Below are positions 1 to 6,699 of a stretch of DNA of 6,707 bases, one piece after another; positions within the stretch are counted from its first letter, which is position 1, and every line of letters starts with the position of its first letter. Source of the DNA: SKLM01 sp964450435 (lineage in GTDB: Bacteria; Chloroflexota; Anaerolineae; B4-G1); assembly GCA_964450435.1 (NCBI GenBank), contig CAYVCX010000102.1, positions 1 to 6,707 on the forward strand. Reading direction: 5' to 3'. Below the pieces are notes generated by a model, which ran no database searches, was not told where the DNA came from, and saw only the letters and a list, made by a program, of their open reading frames with translations. The translations under genes and the position numbers were made by a program.

Positions 1-13
1 GAGCGGCGAGTCT

Positions 14-22
14 TGGTATAAT
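14..22 (+). promoter_or_regulatory. Possible extended -10 promoter upstream of the DUF72-nudC pair
   Basis: TGGTATAAT is a perfect -10 hexamer (17-22) preceded by the TGn extension that lets a promoter work with a weak -35 box. The -35 region would fall at or beyond the left edge, so it cannot be judged. Transcription would begin near 29, leaving a leader of about 115 bases before the DUF72 start at 145. A TTGACT at 33-38 has no convincing -10 partner. This is the only good promoter-like sequence seen before the left gene pair. It could equally belong to something upstream or be a chance match. Confidence 0.4.
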
Positions 23-144
23 ATGGACTAGGTTGACTCACGACAGCGAGGGCAGCATCAGACGCGAAGTCCTGCTCTCCCTGCCGTTCTTCGAGGATGA
101 ACGGACAGAAAAATGCACGCATCGGCTAGTGAAATGGGGGTGTT

Positions 145-924
145 ATGACACTTCTTATCGGCACCAGCGGTTTCAGCTATGACGACTGGGTGGGGCCCGT
201 CTATCCGGAGGACTTGCCGAAACGCCAGTGGTTGAGCTACTATGCTCAGGAGTTCCCCACATGCGAGTTGAACTTCAGCTACTACCGCATCCCGGACGCC
301 CGCACGTTGAGCCAGATAGCGGCGAAGGTCCCCGAGGCGTTCCTCTTCTCGATCAAGGCCTACCGCGGCATCACCCATGAGCGAGAGGATCCGGAACCCG
401 CCATGGAGCAGTTCTCCAGGGCTCTGGGCCCGCTGATCGATCATGGGAAGCTCGCCTGCGTCCTGGCCCAGTTTCCCCACTCCTTCCACGCCAACCCAGA
501 GAATCGGGACTATTTGAAGCGCGTGCGGGCAGGCCTGGGCGATCTGCCGGTGGTGGTCGAATTCCGCTCCCGCGAGTGGATCAGTGAACAGACGTTTGAC
601 GAGCTGCGATCGCTGGATTTGGGATTCTGTTGCGTCGACCAGCCGCGCTTCCGGAGCCTGGTCCCTCCGGTGGCGATTGCCACGGGCCCCGTGGCGTACG
701 TCCGCTTTCACGGGAGGAATCGAGCCAAGTGGTGGCAGCACGACGAGGCCTGGGAGCGGTACGACTACAGCTACAGCGACGACGAGCTAATCGAGTGGGT
801 GCCCAAGATCCGCGAGCTGGACGCCGAAACCCCGCTGACCTTGATCTATATGAACAACCATTGGCAGGGACAGGCGGTAGGCTCCGCGCGGCAGTTGAGG
901 ATGCTGATGGAGGAAGCCAGATAG
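145..924 (+). CDS. DUF72 (YecE-like) family protein, TIM-barrel fold, function unknown
   Basis: A 259-residue protein of normal length for DUF72/YecE. The family's conserved blocks appear in order: GTSGFSYDDW (6-15), ELNFSYYRIP (41-50, usually EINxTFYRxP), FSIKAYRGITHER (68-80), QFPHSF (109-114), VEFRSREW (138-145), D165 in CCVDQP, YVRFHGR (185-191), and NNHWQGQAVGSARQL (237-251) near the C-terminus. Known structures of the family are TIM barrels with a conserved polar pocket, but no reaction is established, so none is assigned. There is no signal peptide or membrane segment, so it is probably cytosolic. The ATG at 145 is preceded by a G-run (136-140) four bases upstream, and the GTSG block begins at residue 6, which supports this start. 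nudC follows 47 bp downstream on the same strand, suggesting one transcript. Confidence 0.93.
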   Translation: MTLLIGTSGFSYDDWVGPVYPEDLPKRQWLSYYAQEFPTCELNFSYYRIPDARTLSQIAAKVPEAFLFSIKAYRGITHEREDPEPAMEQFSRALGPLIDHGKLACVLAQFPHSFHANPENRDYLKRVRAGLGDLPVVVEFRSREWISEQTFDELRSLDLGFCCVDQPRFRSLVPPVAIATGPVAYVRFHGRNRAKWWQHDEAWERYDYSYSDDELIEWVPKIRELDAETPLTLIYMNNHWQGQAVGSARQLRMLMEEAR

Positions 925-971
925 TCGACCGAGACGAGACCCCCAGGCGGAACACGTTCACAGGACTTGCC

Positions 972-1886
972 ATGGACCGGACCGCCGGGCAACGTAAGGA
1001 TGAGATCTGGGTCGGAGAGCTGTCGAGGGATCCGACGACTCGCTTTATCCCCATATGGGGATCGAAGGTCCTGGTCGCGGATCAGTCGCCGCCTCGCGCG
1101 ATCCTGCTCACCTGGGAGGACGCAGAGGTGCTCCTCCAGCAGGCAGAGTCGGTGGTTCTGCTTGGGGAGACGGAGGAGCGCGCCTACTTCGCCATCGGCC
1201 TCACGGACGGCGACGAGTTCCCCCTGGTGCGCCTGATGGAACCCGGAGGATTTCGTCATCTGCGCGCGGTGGCAGCACTGCTTGAGCGGTCCGAGGCCGG
1301 GCTGCTGGCTTACGCCAAGGCTATGGTCTATTGGCATCACCGACACCGATTCTGCGGAGACTGCGGCAGCGCCACGGTGAGCAGCCAGGGTGGGCATCTC
1401 CGCGTGTGCACCAACGAACAGTGCGGCCAAGGCCATTTCCCGCGGACCGACCCGGCGATTATCGTGCGGGTGACCCGGGGCAACCGGTGCCTGCTGGGGC
1501 GTCAACCAACGTGGCCGGAAGGACGCTATTCGATCATCGCCGGATTCGTTGAGCCCGGCGAGAGTCTGGAGGCCGCCGTGGTGCGGGAGCTGCGAGAGGA
1601 GACGGGCATCGTCCCCACTCGGGTTCGCTATCACTCGTCCCAGCCATGGCCGTTTCCGAGTTCGCTGATGCTGGGATTCACCGCTGAGGGACTGAGTGGT
1701 TCCATCCGACTCCACGACGGCGAGTTGGAAGACGCCCGATGGCTATCACGGGAGGAAGTGGTCAAAGAAGTGGAACAGGGCACGCTGCAGCTCCCGTCGG
1801 AGATCTCGATCTCGCACCGCCTCATCGCCGACTGGTTCGACGCCGGGGGCCTCGGTTGTCTTAGGGACGTGCTGAGATCACAATAG
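972..1886 (+). CDS. nudC: NADH pyrophosphatase / NAD-cap-removing Nudix hydrolase NudC
   Basis: A 304-residue NudC-type enzyme. It hydrolyses NADH or NAD to NMN(H) and AMP; characterised bacterial homologues also remove NAD caps from RNA 5' ends. Domains in order are an N-terminal domain (about 1-120), a zinc ribbon with C128, C131, C146 and C151, and a Nudix domain. The Nudix box at 191-213 fits GX5EX7REUXEEXGU exactly, with metal-binding glutamates at 206, 209 and 210. SQPWPFP (223-229) is the motif that separates NudC from other Nudix enzymes. The second zinc pair is C-x4-C rather than C-x2-C, which I regard as a tolerated variant. The frame stays open upstream to 630, but that stretch overlaps the DUF72 gene and is unlike NudC. 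ATG 972, with AGGA six bases before it (962-965), is the likely start. Confidence 0.95.
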   Translation: MDRTAGQRKDEIWVGELSRDPTTRFIPIWGSKVLVADQSPPRAILLTWEDAEVLLQQAESVVLLGETEERAYFAIGLTDGDEFPLVRLMEPGGFRHLRAVAALLERSEAGLLAYAKAMVYWHHRHRFCGDCGSATVSSQGGHLRVCTNEQCGQGHFPRTDPAIIVRVTRGNRCLLGRQPTWPEGRYSIIAGFVEPGESLEAAVVRELREETGIVPTRVRYHSSQPWPFPSSLMLGFTAEGLSGSIRLHDGELEDARWLSREEVVKEVEQGTLQLPSEISISHRLIADWFDAGGLGCLRDVLRSQ

Positions 1887-1911
1887 GTGGAGATCAGATT
1901 CCCCTCTTGGA
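1887..1911. other. 25-bp convergent intergenic gap without a visible terminator
   Basis: The stop codons of nudC (TAG, 1884-1886) and dnaE2 (TGA on the - strand, 1912-1914) face each other across 25 bp. No GC-rich stem with a T-run is present on either strand here or just inside either gene end. GAGATCA occurs twice (1874-1880 and 1890-1896) but forms no hairpin. Termination must be factor-dependent or occur inside the opposite gene, so the two transcripts may overlap at their 3' ends. Confidence 0.6.
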
Positions 1912-4900
1912 TCACTCTGGTTCCGTCTTCAACGCAATCACCCTTTGCGCCAGGACGCTTATCGCCCCTGCTCGCCTCTGTACCTTCCCTTCGACCATCA
2001 CAAATGGAGACTGCAATGCTCTCCGGTTCTCCTCATACACTCTCGGTTTGATCACGACGTTGATCAATCCCCCTTCATCCTCCAGTGCCAAGAAGACTAC
2101 TCCGTTCGCTGTTGGCGGGCGCTGGCGCGAGACGATCACCCCGCCTACCCCCACCCTCTGTCCCTCCTCCAGCTCCTGCAGCTCCTCACTCGGCGTCACG
2201 CCCATTGCACGCAGCCCGTCGCTCACCAGGGAGGTCACGTGCTCCCGGGCACTCACCCCTGTATGGGCCACTTCGGTCCACAACCTCCCGCGCGGCGACA
2301 GAAAGGCAAACCGCGGACGCTCCTTCGGGGGCGAGACGGGTAATTCGGGCGGTCCTCCGGCCGCCTCCAGGGCCATCTTCAACTCCCAGAGCAGCTGCCG
2401 CCGCGGCACCTCCCACGCGTCGAAGGCGCCGGCCCAGATCAACCCCTCCACCGCCCTCCTCCCCAGTTTCGTGCGTCGACAGAAGTCAACCAGCGAGCGA
2501 AACGGAGCGAGTTGCCTCGCCTCCACCACACTCCGACCGCCTACCTCGCCCAACCCATCAACCATCGCCAGCCCCAGCCGCAGCGCCTCCCCTTCAACAG
2601 TCGCCCTCAGGTCCGAAGATTCCACGCCCACCGGCTGTATCTCCACGCCGCAACGCCGAGCCTCGGAGACGATAACGTGCGGGGGATAGAACCCCATCGG
2701 TTGATGGCGCAGCAACGCAGTGAAGAAAGCCAGAGGATGATACCGCCGCAGCCAGGCAGATTGATACGTCAGCACAGCGAAAGCTGCCGCGTGGCTCTTG
2801 GGGAAGGAGTACCCCCCGAACGCCTGCAGTTGTTCGAAGATCCCTTGTGCCGTCTCTCGGTCAACGCCTTTCCTCGCGGCCCCCTCCACAAACCGCTCCT
2901 TGAATCCCGCTATCTCTCGCTTCGCTCGCTTATGCGACAGCGCCCGGCGCAGGAGCTCCGCCTCCCCTGGTGTGAACTCGGCCAGATCACGCGCTACCTT
3001 CAGCACCTGCTCCTGGAAGATCATCACTCCCAACGTCTCCTTGAGCGCATCCTCCAAGAGGGGATGCGCGTAAGTGATCGGCTCAAGACCCTCGCGACGG
3101 CGTAGATAGGGATGGACCATCTGGGCTTGAAGGGGCCCGGGGCGGATGAGGGAGATCTGAATGACCAGATCATCGAATGACCGTGGTTGGAAACGAGGAA
3201 TCAAGCTAGCCTGAGCTCTCGACTCCACCTGGAAGACTCCAATCGTCTCACCCCGGCAGAGCATGTCGTAGACCTCGGGATCGTCGCGAGTCAGGGCGCT
3301 CAAGGCCGGTCTCTCTCCAGTCTGCCCCTGGACGATGGTCACGGCATCCTCGATAGCCGACAGCATCCGCAACCCCAGGAGGTCGACCTTGATCATTCCC
3401 GCGTCCTCCAGAGCGTCCTTGTCCCACTGGGTAACCACCCGGCCCTCCATAGTAGCCGGTTCCAACGGCACCACCTCGCACAACGGAGGCCCTGAGATCA
3501 CCATGCCGCCGTTATGAATGCCCAGGTGGCGCGGGATTCCGATCAGTTGAGGAGCCAGCCGCAGGAGAAGGCGGAGCGATCTGCGGCTGAGGCCCCAGTC
3601 CGTGAGCTGCGCAGTGCTCAACGCCTCGACGATCTCCCGCGGCAGCCCCGGGCGGGAGGTTTCCCGTCCTTCCGCCCTTCCCGCGGCAACCCTGCCCCGG
3701 ACGAGGTCGAGAAGCTCAGGACAGGTCCCTGTCAGCCGCTCCACCATGCGCGGAGGAAAGCCCAGCACCCGGGCCACATCGCGAACCGCCGAGCGAACCC
3801 GGTAGGTGACGAAGGTACAGGCCATCGCCGCATGCTCGCTCCCATAACGCCGATAGACGTACTGGATCACCTCCTCGCGCCGGTCGGCGGCCACATCTAT
3901 GTCGATGTCTGGCGGCGAACCGCGTTCGGGCGACAGGAAGCGTTCAAAGACCAGGTCACAGGCTACCGGATCGATGGGGCTGATGCCCAGGAGATAGGCG
4001 ACAAGAGAGTTGGCGGCGCTGCCCCGCCCCTGACAGAGGATTCCCGCCTGTCTGGCGAAGCGAACAATGTCCCAGACGATGAGGAAGTAATTTGCCAGTC
4101 CCATCTCCTGGATCACCGAGAGTTCTCGTTCCAGGAGATCCACCGGCAGATCGTCTGAGTAGCGGCGGTGCATCTCCCTTTCGCACAGCCGCCGCAGATA
4201 AACGTCGGGGCCGCGGGCCCCATGGATCGGAGCCCGGGGAAGAACCTGCGCCCCTGCAGGCAGGTACTCGAAGGCCGCCGCGCAACGGTCGGCGATGCGA
4301 AGGGAGTTCTCCAGAGCGACAGGCATGTCGCTGAACAGCTCTGCCATCTCCCCCGGCGAGCGCAGCCCGTACTCATCGTTGGGGCGCAGAAGGTCGCCCG
4401 CATCCTCGAGGGTGGTGTGATGGCGGATGCAGCGCAGCACATCGTGTACTTCCCGTTGATGCGGATGCAGATAGTGGACGTCACCGGTGGCTACGACGCC
4501 AAGATCAGCCCGGGCGGCCAGCGCCGTCAGGCCCGCCAGAAGCCGATGGTCTCCCTTCCGGAAGTGACGCTGCAGCTCGATGAAGAAGCGATCCGGGCCG
4601 AAGATCCGGGCGTAGCCTTGAGCCACGTCTGCGGCCTCTTCCTCTCTCCCCGCCAGCAACAGCCGTGGGATTTCCCCCCGCCGGCAGCCGGAAAGCGCAA
4701 TCAGACCCCCGGCATGCGCGGCTAGATCGCTTTTCTTCAGCCTGGACACATCCTTCTCCTGATCCTGCCGCGCCAGCGTAATCAAGCGACAGAGGTTGGC
4801 GTACCCCTCTGCGGTCTCGATCAAGAGCGTCACATGCAAATCACCCTCCAGGGTCATCTCGGCGCCCAGGAGGGCTTTGACCCCTGCCTCCCGCGCCGCC

Positions 4901-5139
4901 CCCACGAAGCGCACCGCACCGTAGAGCGAATCATGATCGGTCATGGCCAGCGCGGGGATCTCCAGACATGCTGCTCGGGCTACCAGTGCCTCGGGCGCGG
5001 AGACACCGTCGAGCAAACTGTGACTCGAGTGGGCATGGAGCTCGGCATAGCCGGGGACCGGAAGCCGTCGCCCACCACCAGGCTCACGGCGGCACCCGGG
5101 CTGTCGAGAAATCAGACGTGCCGCCGTTCCAATAGCCAT
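1912..5139 (-). CDS. dnaE2: Error-prone DNA polymerase III alpha subunit, DnaE2/ImuC type
   Basis: A 1075-residue C-family polymerase, the usual DnaE2 length and shorter than replicative DnaE. This class carries out error-prone synthesis past lesions during the SOS response. The PHP domain (about 30-290) opens with AELHAHSSHSLLDG, and H35, H37, D68, H69, E94, D220 and H222 are in place. The palm has PPDIDIDV (409-416), where D413 and D415 match the first two catalytic aspartates, and KVDLLGLR (584-591), where D586 is the third. Next come the fingers with FGGYSFPKSHAAAFA (774-788), a helix-hairpin-helix region (about 835-905) and an OB fold (about 994-1070) with RQRPPTANGVVFLALEDEGG, typical of DnaE2. 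The tau-binding tail of replicative DnaE is absent. ATG 5139 is the only ATG, GTG or TTG in frame before the PHP domain. It lies 28 bp inside imuB with only AGG ten bases upstream as a weak ribosome site, so translation probably depends on imuB. Confidence 0.96.
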   Translation of the reverse strand: MAIGTAARLISRQPGCRREPGGGRRLPVPGYAELHAHSSHSLLDGVSAPEALVARAACLEIPALAMTDHDSLYGAVRFVGAAREAGVKALLGAEMTLEGDLHVTLLIETAEGYANLCRLITLARQDQEKDVSRLKKSDLAAHAGGLIALSGCRRGEIPRLLLAGREEEAADVAQGYARIFGPDRFFIELQRHFRKGDHRLLAGLTALAARADLGVVATGDVHYLHPHQREVHDVLRCIRHHTTLEDAGDLLRPNDEYGLRSPGEMAELFSDMPVALENSLRIADRCAAAFEYLPAGAQVLPRAPIHGARGPDVYLRRLCEREMHRRYSDDLPVDLLERELSVIQEMGLANYFLIVWDIVRFARQAGILCQGRGSAANSLVAYLLGISPIDPVACDLVFERFLSPERGSPPDIDIDVAADRREEVIQYVYRRYGSEHAAMACTFVTYRVRSAVRDVARVLGFPPRMVERLTGTCPELLDLVRGRVAAGRAEGRETSRPGLPREIVEALSTAQLTDWGLSRRSLRLLLRLAPQLIGIPRHLGIHNGGMVISGPPLCEVVPLEPATMEGRVVTQWDKDALEDAGMIKVDLLGLRMLSAIEDAVTIVQGQTGERPALSALTRDDPEVYDMLCRGETIGVFQVESRAQASLIPRFQPRSFDDLVIQISLIRPGPLQAQMVHPYLRRREGLEPITYAHPLLEDALKETLGVMIFQEQVLKVARDLAEFTPGEAELLRRALSHKRAKREIAGFKERFVEGAARKGVDRETAQGIFEQLQAFGGYSFPKSHAAAFAVLTYQSAWLRRYHPLAFFTALLRHQPMGFYPPHVIVSEARRCGVEIQPVGVESSDLRATVEGEALRLGLAMVDGLGEVGGRSVVEARQLAPFRSLVDFCRRTKLGRRAVEGLIWAGAFDAWEVPRRQLLWELKMALEAAGGPPELPVSPPKERPRFAFLSPRGRLWTEVAHTGVSAREHVTSLVSDGLRAMGVTPSEELQELEEGQRVGVGGVIVSRQRPPTANGVVFLALEDEGGLINVVIKPRVYEENRRALQSPFVMVEGKVQRRAGAISVLAQRVIALKTEPE

Positions 5140-6536
5140 CGGTGGGCCTGCACATCGCGGAAGACGACTCGCATCTGACCGTCGTCAAGCTCCAGGCGGA
5201 AGTAATCGCGTTCAACAGGCTGCTCCCACCACTGCTTGCGCTCCCGCCAGAGCTCGTGGACACACCGCACCTCCCGAAGCCGCTGGCGCCACACGATGGC
5301 TCTGGGTAGGCCATCTTGGTCGGTGGTGACCTGTATGGGACAGGGCTGGGGCGGAACAACCAGGGAGGCGACAACGACGGAAAGCTCTCCGAAGCGTTCC
5401 CACAACCGGCGCAATGTCTCCCGCAGGGCACGGTCGAAGGGAGAGACGTCCTCGAACGGCCCGCTGCCGAAGAGGGTCAGTTGAGTAGCGCCTAAATGGA
5501 AGGGGCGCATGGGATACATGGTGATAGAGAGATCGGTCACCGGCCCACCAAGGGTCAAGCTTCCCAGCATTCGAGCGCCCAGGCGAGAGAGCTTGTTAGC
5601 GCTGGAGGATGGGGGTTTGACGGGTTTTCCGATCGCACCTCCCTCACTGCATTCCTCCTCGACTTCCAGCCGCATCCCTTCGGCCTGGCATCCGCGGCGG
5701 TTAAGCTCCTCAGCTAAATCGCCCGTCAACCGTTTCACGCGGGCCAGCAGCAATGCCCGGTCGCTCACGGGATGGACGAAAGCGTGCGACCTCAAAAGCC
5801 GAAGCGCCAGGGCATCGGCATGCACAGGCTGAGCGTCCACGCCACTCGCCATGTCATACAGGGCACCAGCACGGCTGCCAAACTGGCGCACCACGGCCAA
5901 GCGGGGCAGCTTGGCCAGGGCCCCGAGGGTGCGCACGCCCAACAGCCTCAGACGGCGCTCCATCTCCGGATCGAGGGGGAGCGCGGAGATATCGAGAGGG
6001 GAAAGGAAAACGCGTTCTCCTTCAGGGGGAACGATACACACTCCTCCCGGCTGGGCAGCACGCGCCGCCTGCTCAGCCACGAACGTACTGCTACCCAGCC
6101 CAACTCGCACGTCAAACTCGGGAGAGCTGCCCGTTCCCCCAACCAACTGCTGGGCCAGATCAGCGTCATCGTCGAACCGACGCTTGAGGCTGGAGACCTC
6201 AACGAGCACGAGCCCGAGCCTGACTGTCTCCACGGTCGGCGTAAAGCGCCTGGCACTGTCGACCAGTGTATTATGAACAGCGGCATATGCCTCTTCGTCA
6301 GCCGATACGAAACAGGCATCGGGACAGAGGACCCCGGCTCGAGAAAGACGCATTCCCGGCTCCACTCCAGCCGCCGCTGCTCGGGCACAGCAATCGAGCA
6401 CCGCGCCTTCGTCCCAGCGCCGCCCGCCGACGATCAACGGTACACCAGCAGACACCGCATCACGCTGCCGTTCTACCTGCACCGGAAGGTGCGGCATCAA
6501 TAGACAAGCCACTCGCATAGCACCAGTACCATTCAT
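5112..6536 (-). CDS. imuB: ImuB-like Y-family pseudo-polymerase, mutasome adaptor subunit
   Basis: A 474-residue protein with the Y-family layout: palm and fingers (about 7-170, including VRVGLGSSTFVAEQAARAA at 143-161), helix-hairpin-helix thumb (about 186-225), little finger (about 245-350), clamp motif QLTLF (352-356) and a C-terminal tail. Aligned by eye with Dpo4, the first catalytic Asp is replaced by L13, the steric-gate Tyr by P18, and the Asp-Glu pair by G108-L109. It should therefore be catalytically dead, as known for ImuB, which docks DnaE2 on the sliding clamp. The tail (about 398-472; W416, W430, W436-W437, W467) resembles the small domain I know as DUF6504. The first ATG (6536) has GAG five bases before it, and AGG abuts it. 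M7 (6518) fits the homologous start MRVACL but lacks a ribosome site. It is first in the operon with dnaE2. DinB (Pol IV) is excluded by the lost active site. Confidence 0.91.
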   Translation of the reverse strand: MNGTGAMRVACLLMPHLPVQVERQRDAVSAGVPLIVGGRRWDEGAVLDCCARAAAAGVEPGMRLSRAGVLCPDACFVSADEEAYAAVHNTLVDSARRFTPTVETVRLGLVLVEVSSLKRRFDDDADLAQQLVGGTGSSPEFDVRVGLGSSTFVAEQAARAAQPGGVCIVPPEGERVFLSPLDISALPLDPEMERRLRLLGVRTLGALAKLPRLAVVRQFGSRAGALYDMASGVDAQPVHADALALRLLRSHAFVHPVSDRALLLARVKRLTGDLAEELNRRGCQAEGMRLEVEEECSEGGAIGKPVKPPSSSANKLSRLGARMLGSLTLGGPVTDLSITMYPMRPFHLGATQLTLFGSGPFEDVSPFDRALRETLRRLWERFGELSVVVASLVVPPQPCPIQVTTDQDGLPRAIVWRQRLREVRCVHELWRERKQWWEQPVERDYFRLELDDGQMRVVFRDVQAHRWLLERRHV

Positions 6537-6547
6537 CCTAACTCTGT

Positions 6548-6565
6548 ATAGAACATATGTTCTAT
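6548..6565. promoter_or_regulatory. Predicted LexA operator (SOS box) controlling imuB-dnaE2
   Basis: ATAGAACATATGTTCTAT is an 18-bp perfect palindrome with GAAC-N4-GTTC at its centre (6551-6562), the core of the LexA/DinR box in Bacillus-type and actinobacterial SOS systems. It overlaps the imuB -10 box by two bases and spans the predicted start site near 6557. Bound LexA would therefore block RNA polymerase directly. The gene content, a damage-inducible mutagenesis pair, agrees with this reading. The lexA gene is not in the window, so the box preference of this organism's LexA is unknown. Confidence 0.87.
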
Positions 6566-6591
6566 TATAGAGCAGAACGCAGGAATGTCAA
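6564..6591 (-). promoter_or_regulatory. Strong sigma-70-type promoter of the imuB-dnaE2 operon
   Basis: Read on the - strand, TTGACA (6591-6586) and TATAAT (6569-6564) both match consensus fully and are separated by 16 bp. The predicted start is near 6557, giving a short leader of about 20 bases before the ATG at 6536. A consensus promoter held by a tight operator is the usual design for genes that must be silent until DNA damage and then strongly expressed. The stretch 6541-6570 is AT-rich against a high-GC background. Confidence 0.88.
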
Positions 6592-6671
6592 TCAGAGAAT
6601 GTGCCAGTTGAGGAGATCGACGAACGATTAGGGTCTGGAAGGGAGCTAACGGGCGGCTACCGGCTGTCGTA

Positions 6672-6699
6672 TTGGAATCCTAGAGGATTGTGGTAAAGT
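6672..6699 (+). promoter_or_regulatory. Possible rightward promoter near the window edge, with an inverted repeat in its spacer
   Basis: TTGGAA (6672-6677) and TAAAGT (6694-6699) are 16 bp apart, each matching four of six consensus positions, and the -10 carries the TGn extension (TGG, 6691-6693). The spacer contains most of the inverted repeat AATCCT-AG-AGGATT (6676-6689), which is operator-like in position. Transcription would start at about 6706, at the edge of the window, so the gene served, if any, cannot be seen. An ATG at 6700 has no good ribosome site. The match is weak and may be chance. Confidence 0.25.

Noticed and set aside
3..182. Frame open from the left edge to a TGA at 180-182, which could be the tail of an upstream gene
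   Set aside because: It overlaps the DUF72 start by 38 bp, includes the promoter-like TATAAT, and shows no recognisable motif. An open run of about 59 codons is not unusual at this GC content.
58..741. 227-codon - strand open frame opposite DUF72
   Set aside because: It lies antisense to the conserved DUF72 motifs and shows no family resemblance.
630..971. In-frame extension of nudC upstream of ATG 972
   Set aside because: It overlaps the DUF72 gene almost entirely, and its arginine- and proline-rich composition is typical of an out-of-frame translation. NudC homologues do not have such an extension.
846..1715. Long - strand open frame opposite nudC (289 codons)
   Set aside because: It is antisense to a clearly conserved Nudix gene and has no recognisable domain. 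Such shadows are common in high-GC DNA.
4207..4221. GC-rich hairpin GGGGCC-GCG-GGCCCC inside dnaE2
   Set aside because: It encodes ordinary residues (the HGARGPD segment), has no T-run, and lies mid-gene, so a terminator is unlikely.
6574..6578. Extra AGAAC half-site in the imuB promoter spacer, possibly a second LexA contact
   Set aside because: It is a single five-base match without its partner GTTC at the right spacing, so chance is the simpler explanation.
6601..6696. 31-codon GTG-initiated frame on the + strand with a protein-like composition
   Set aside because: It has no ribosome-binding site and no recognised family. The only upstream -10-like sequence (TATTAT, 6563-6568) lacks a -35 box. 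It is too short to support without conservation.
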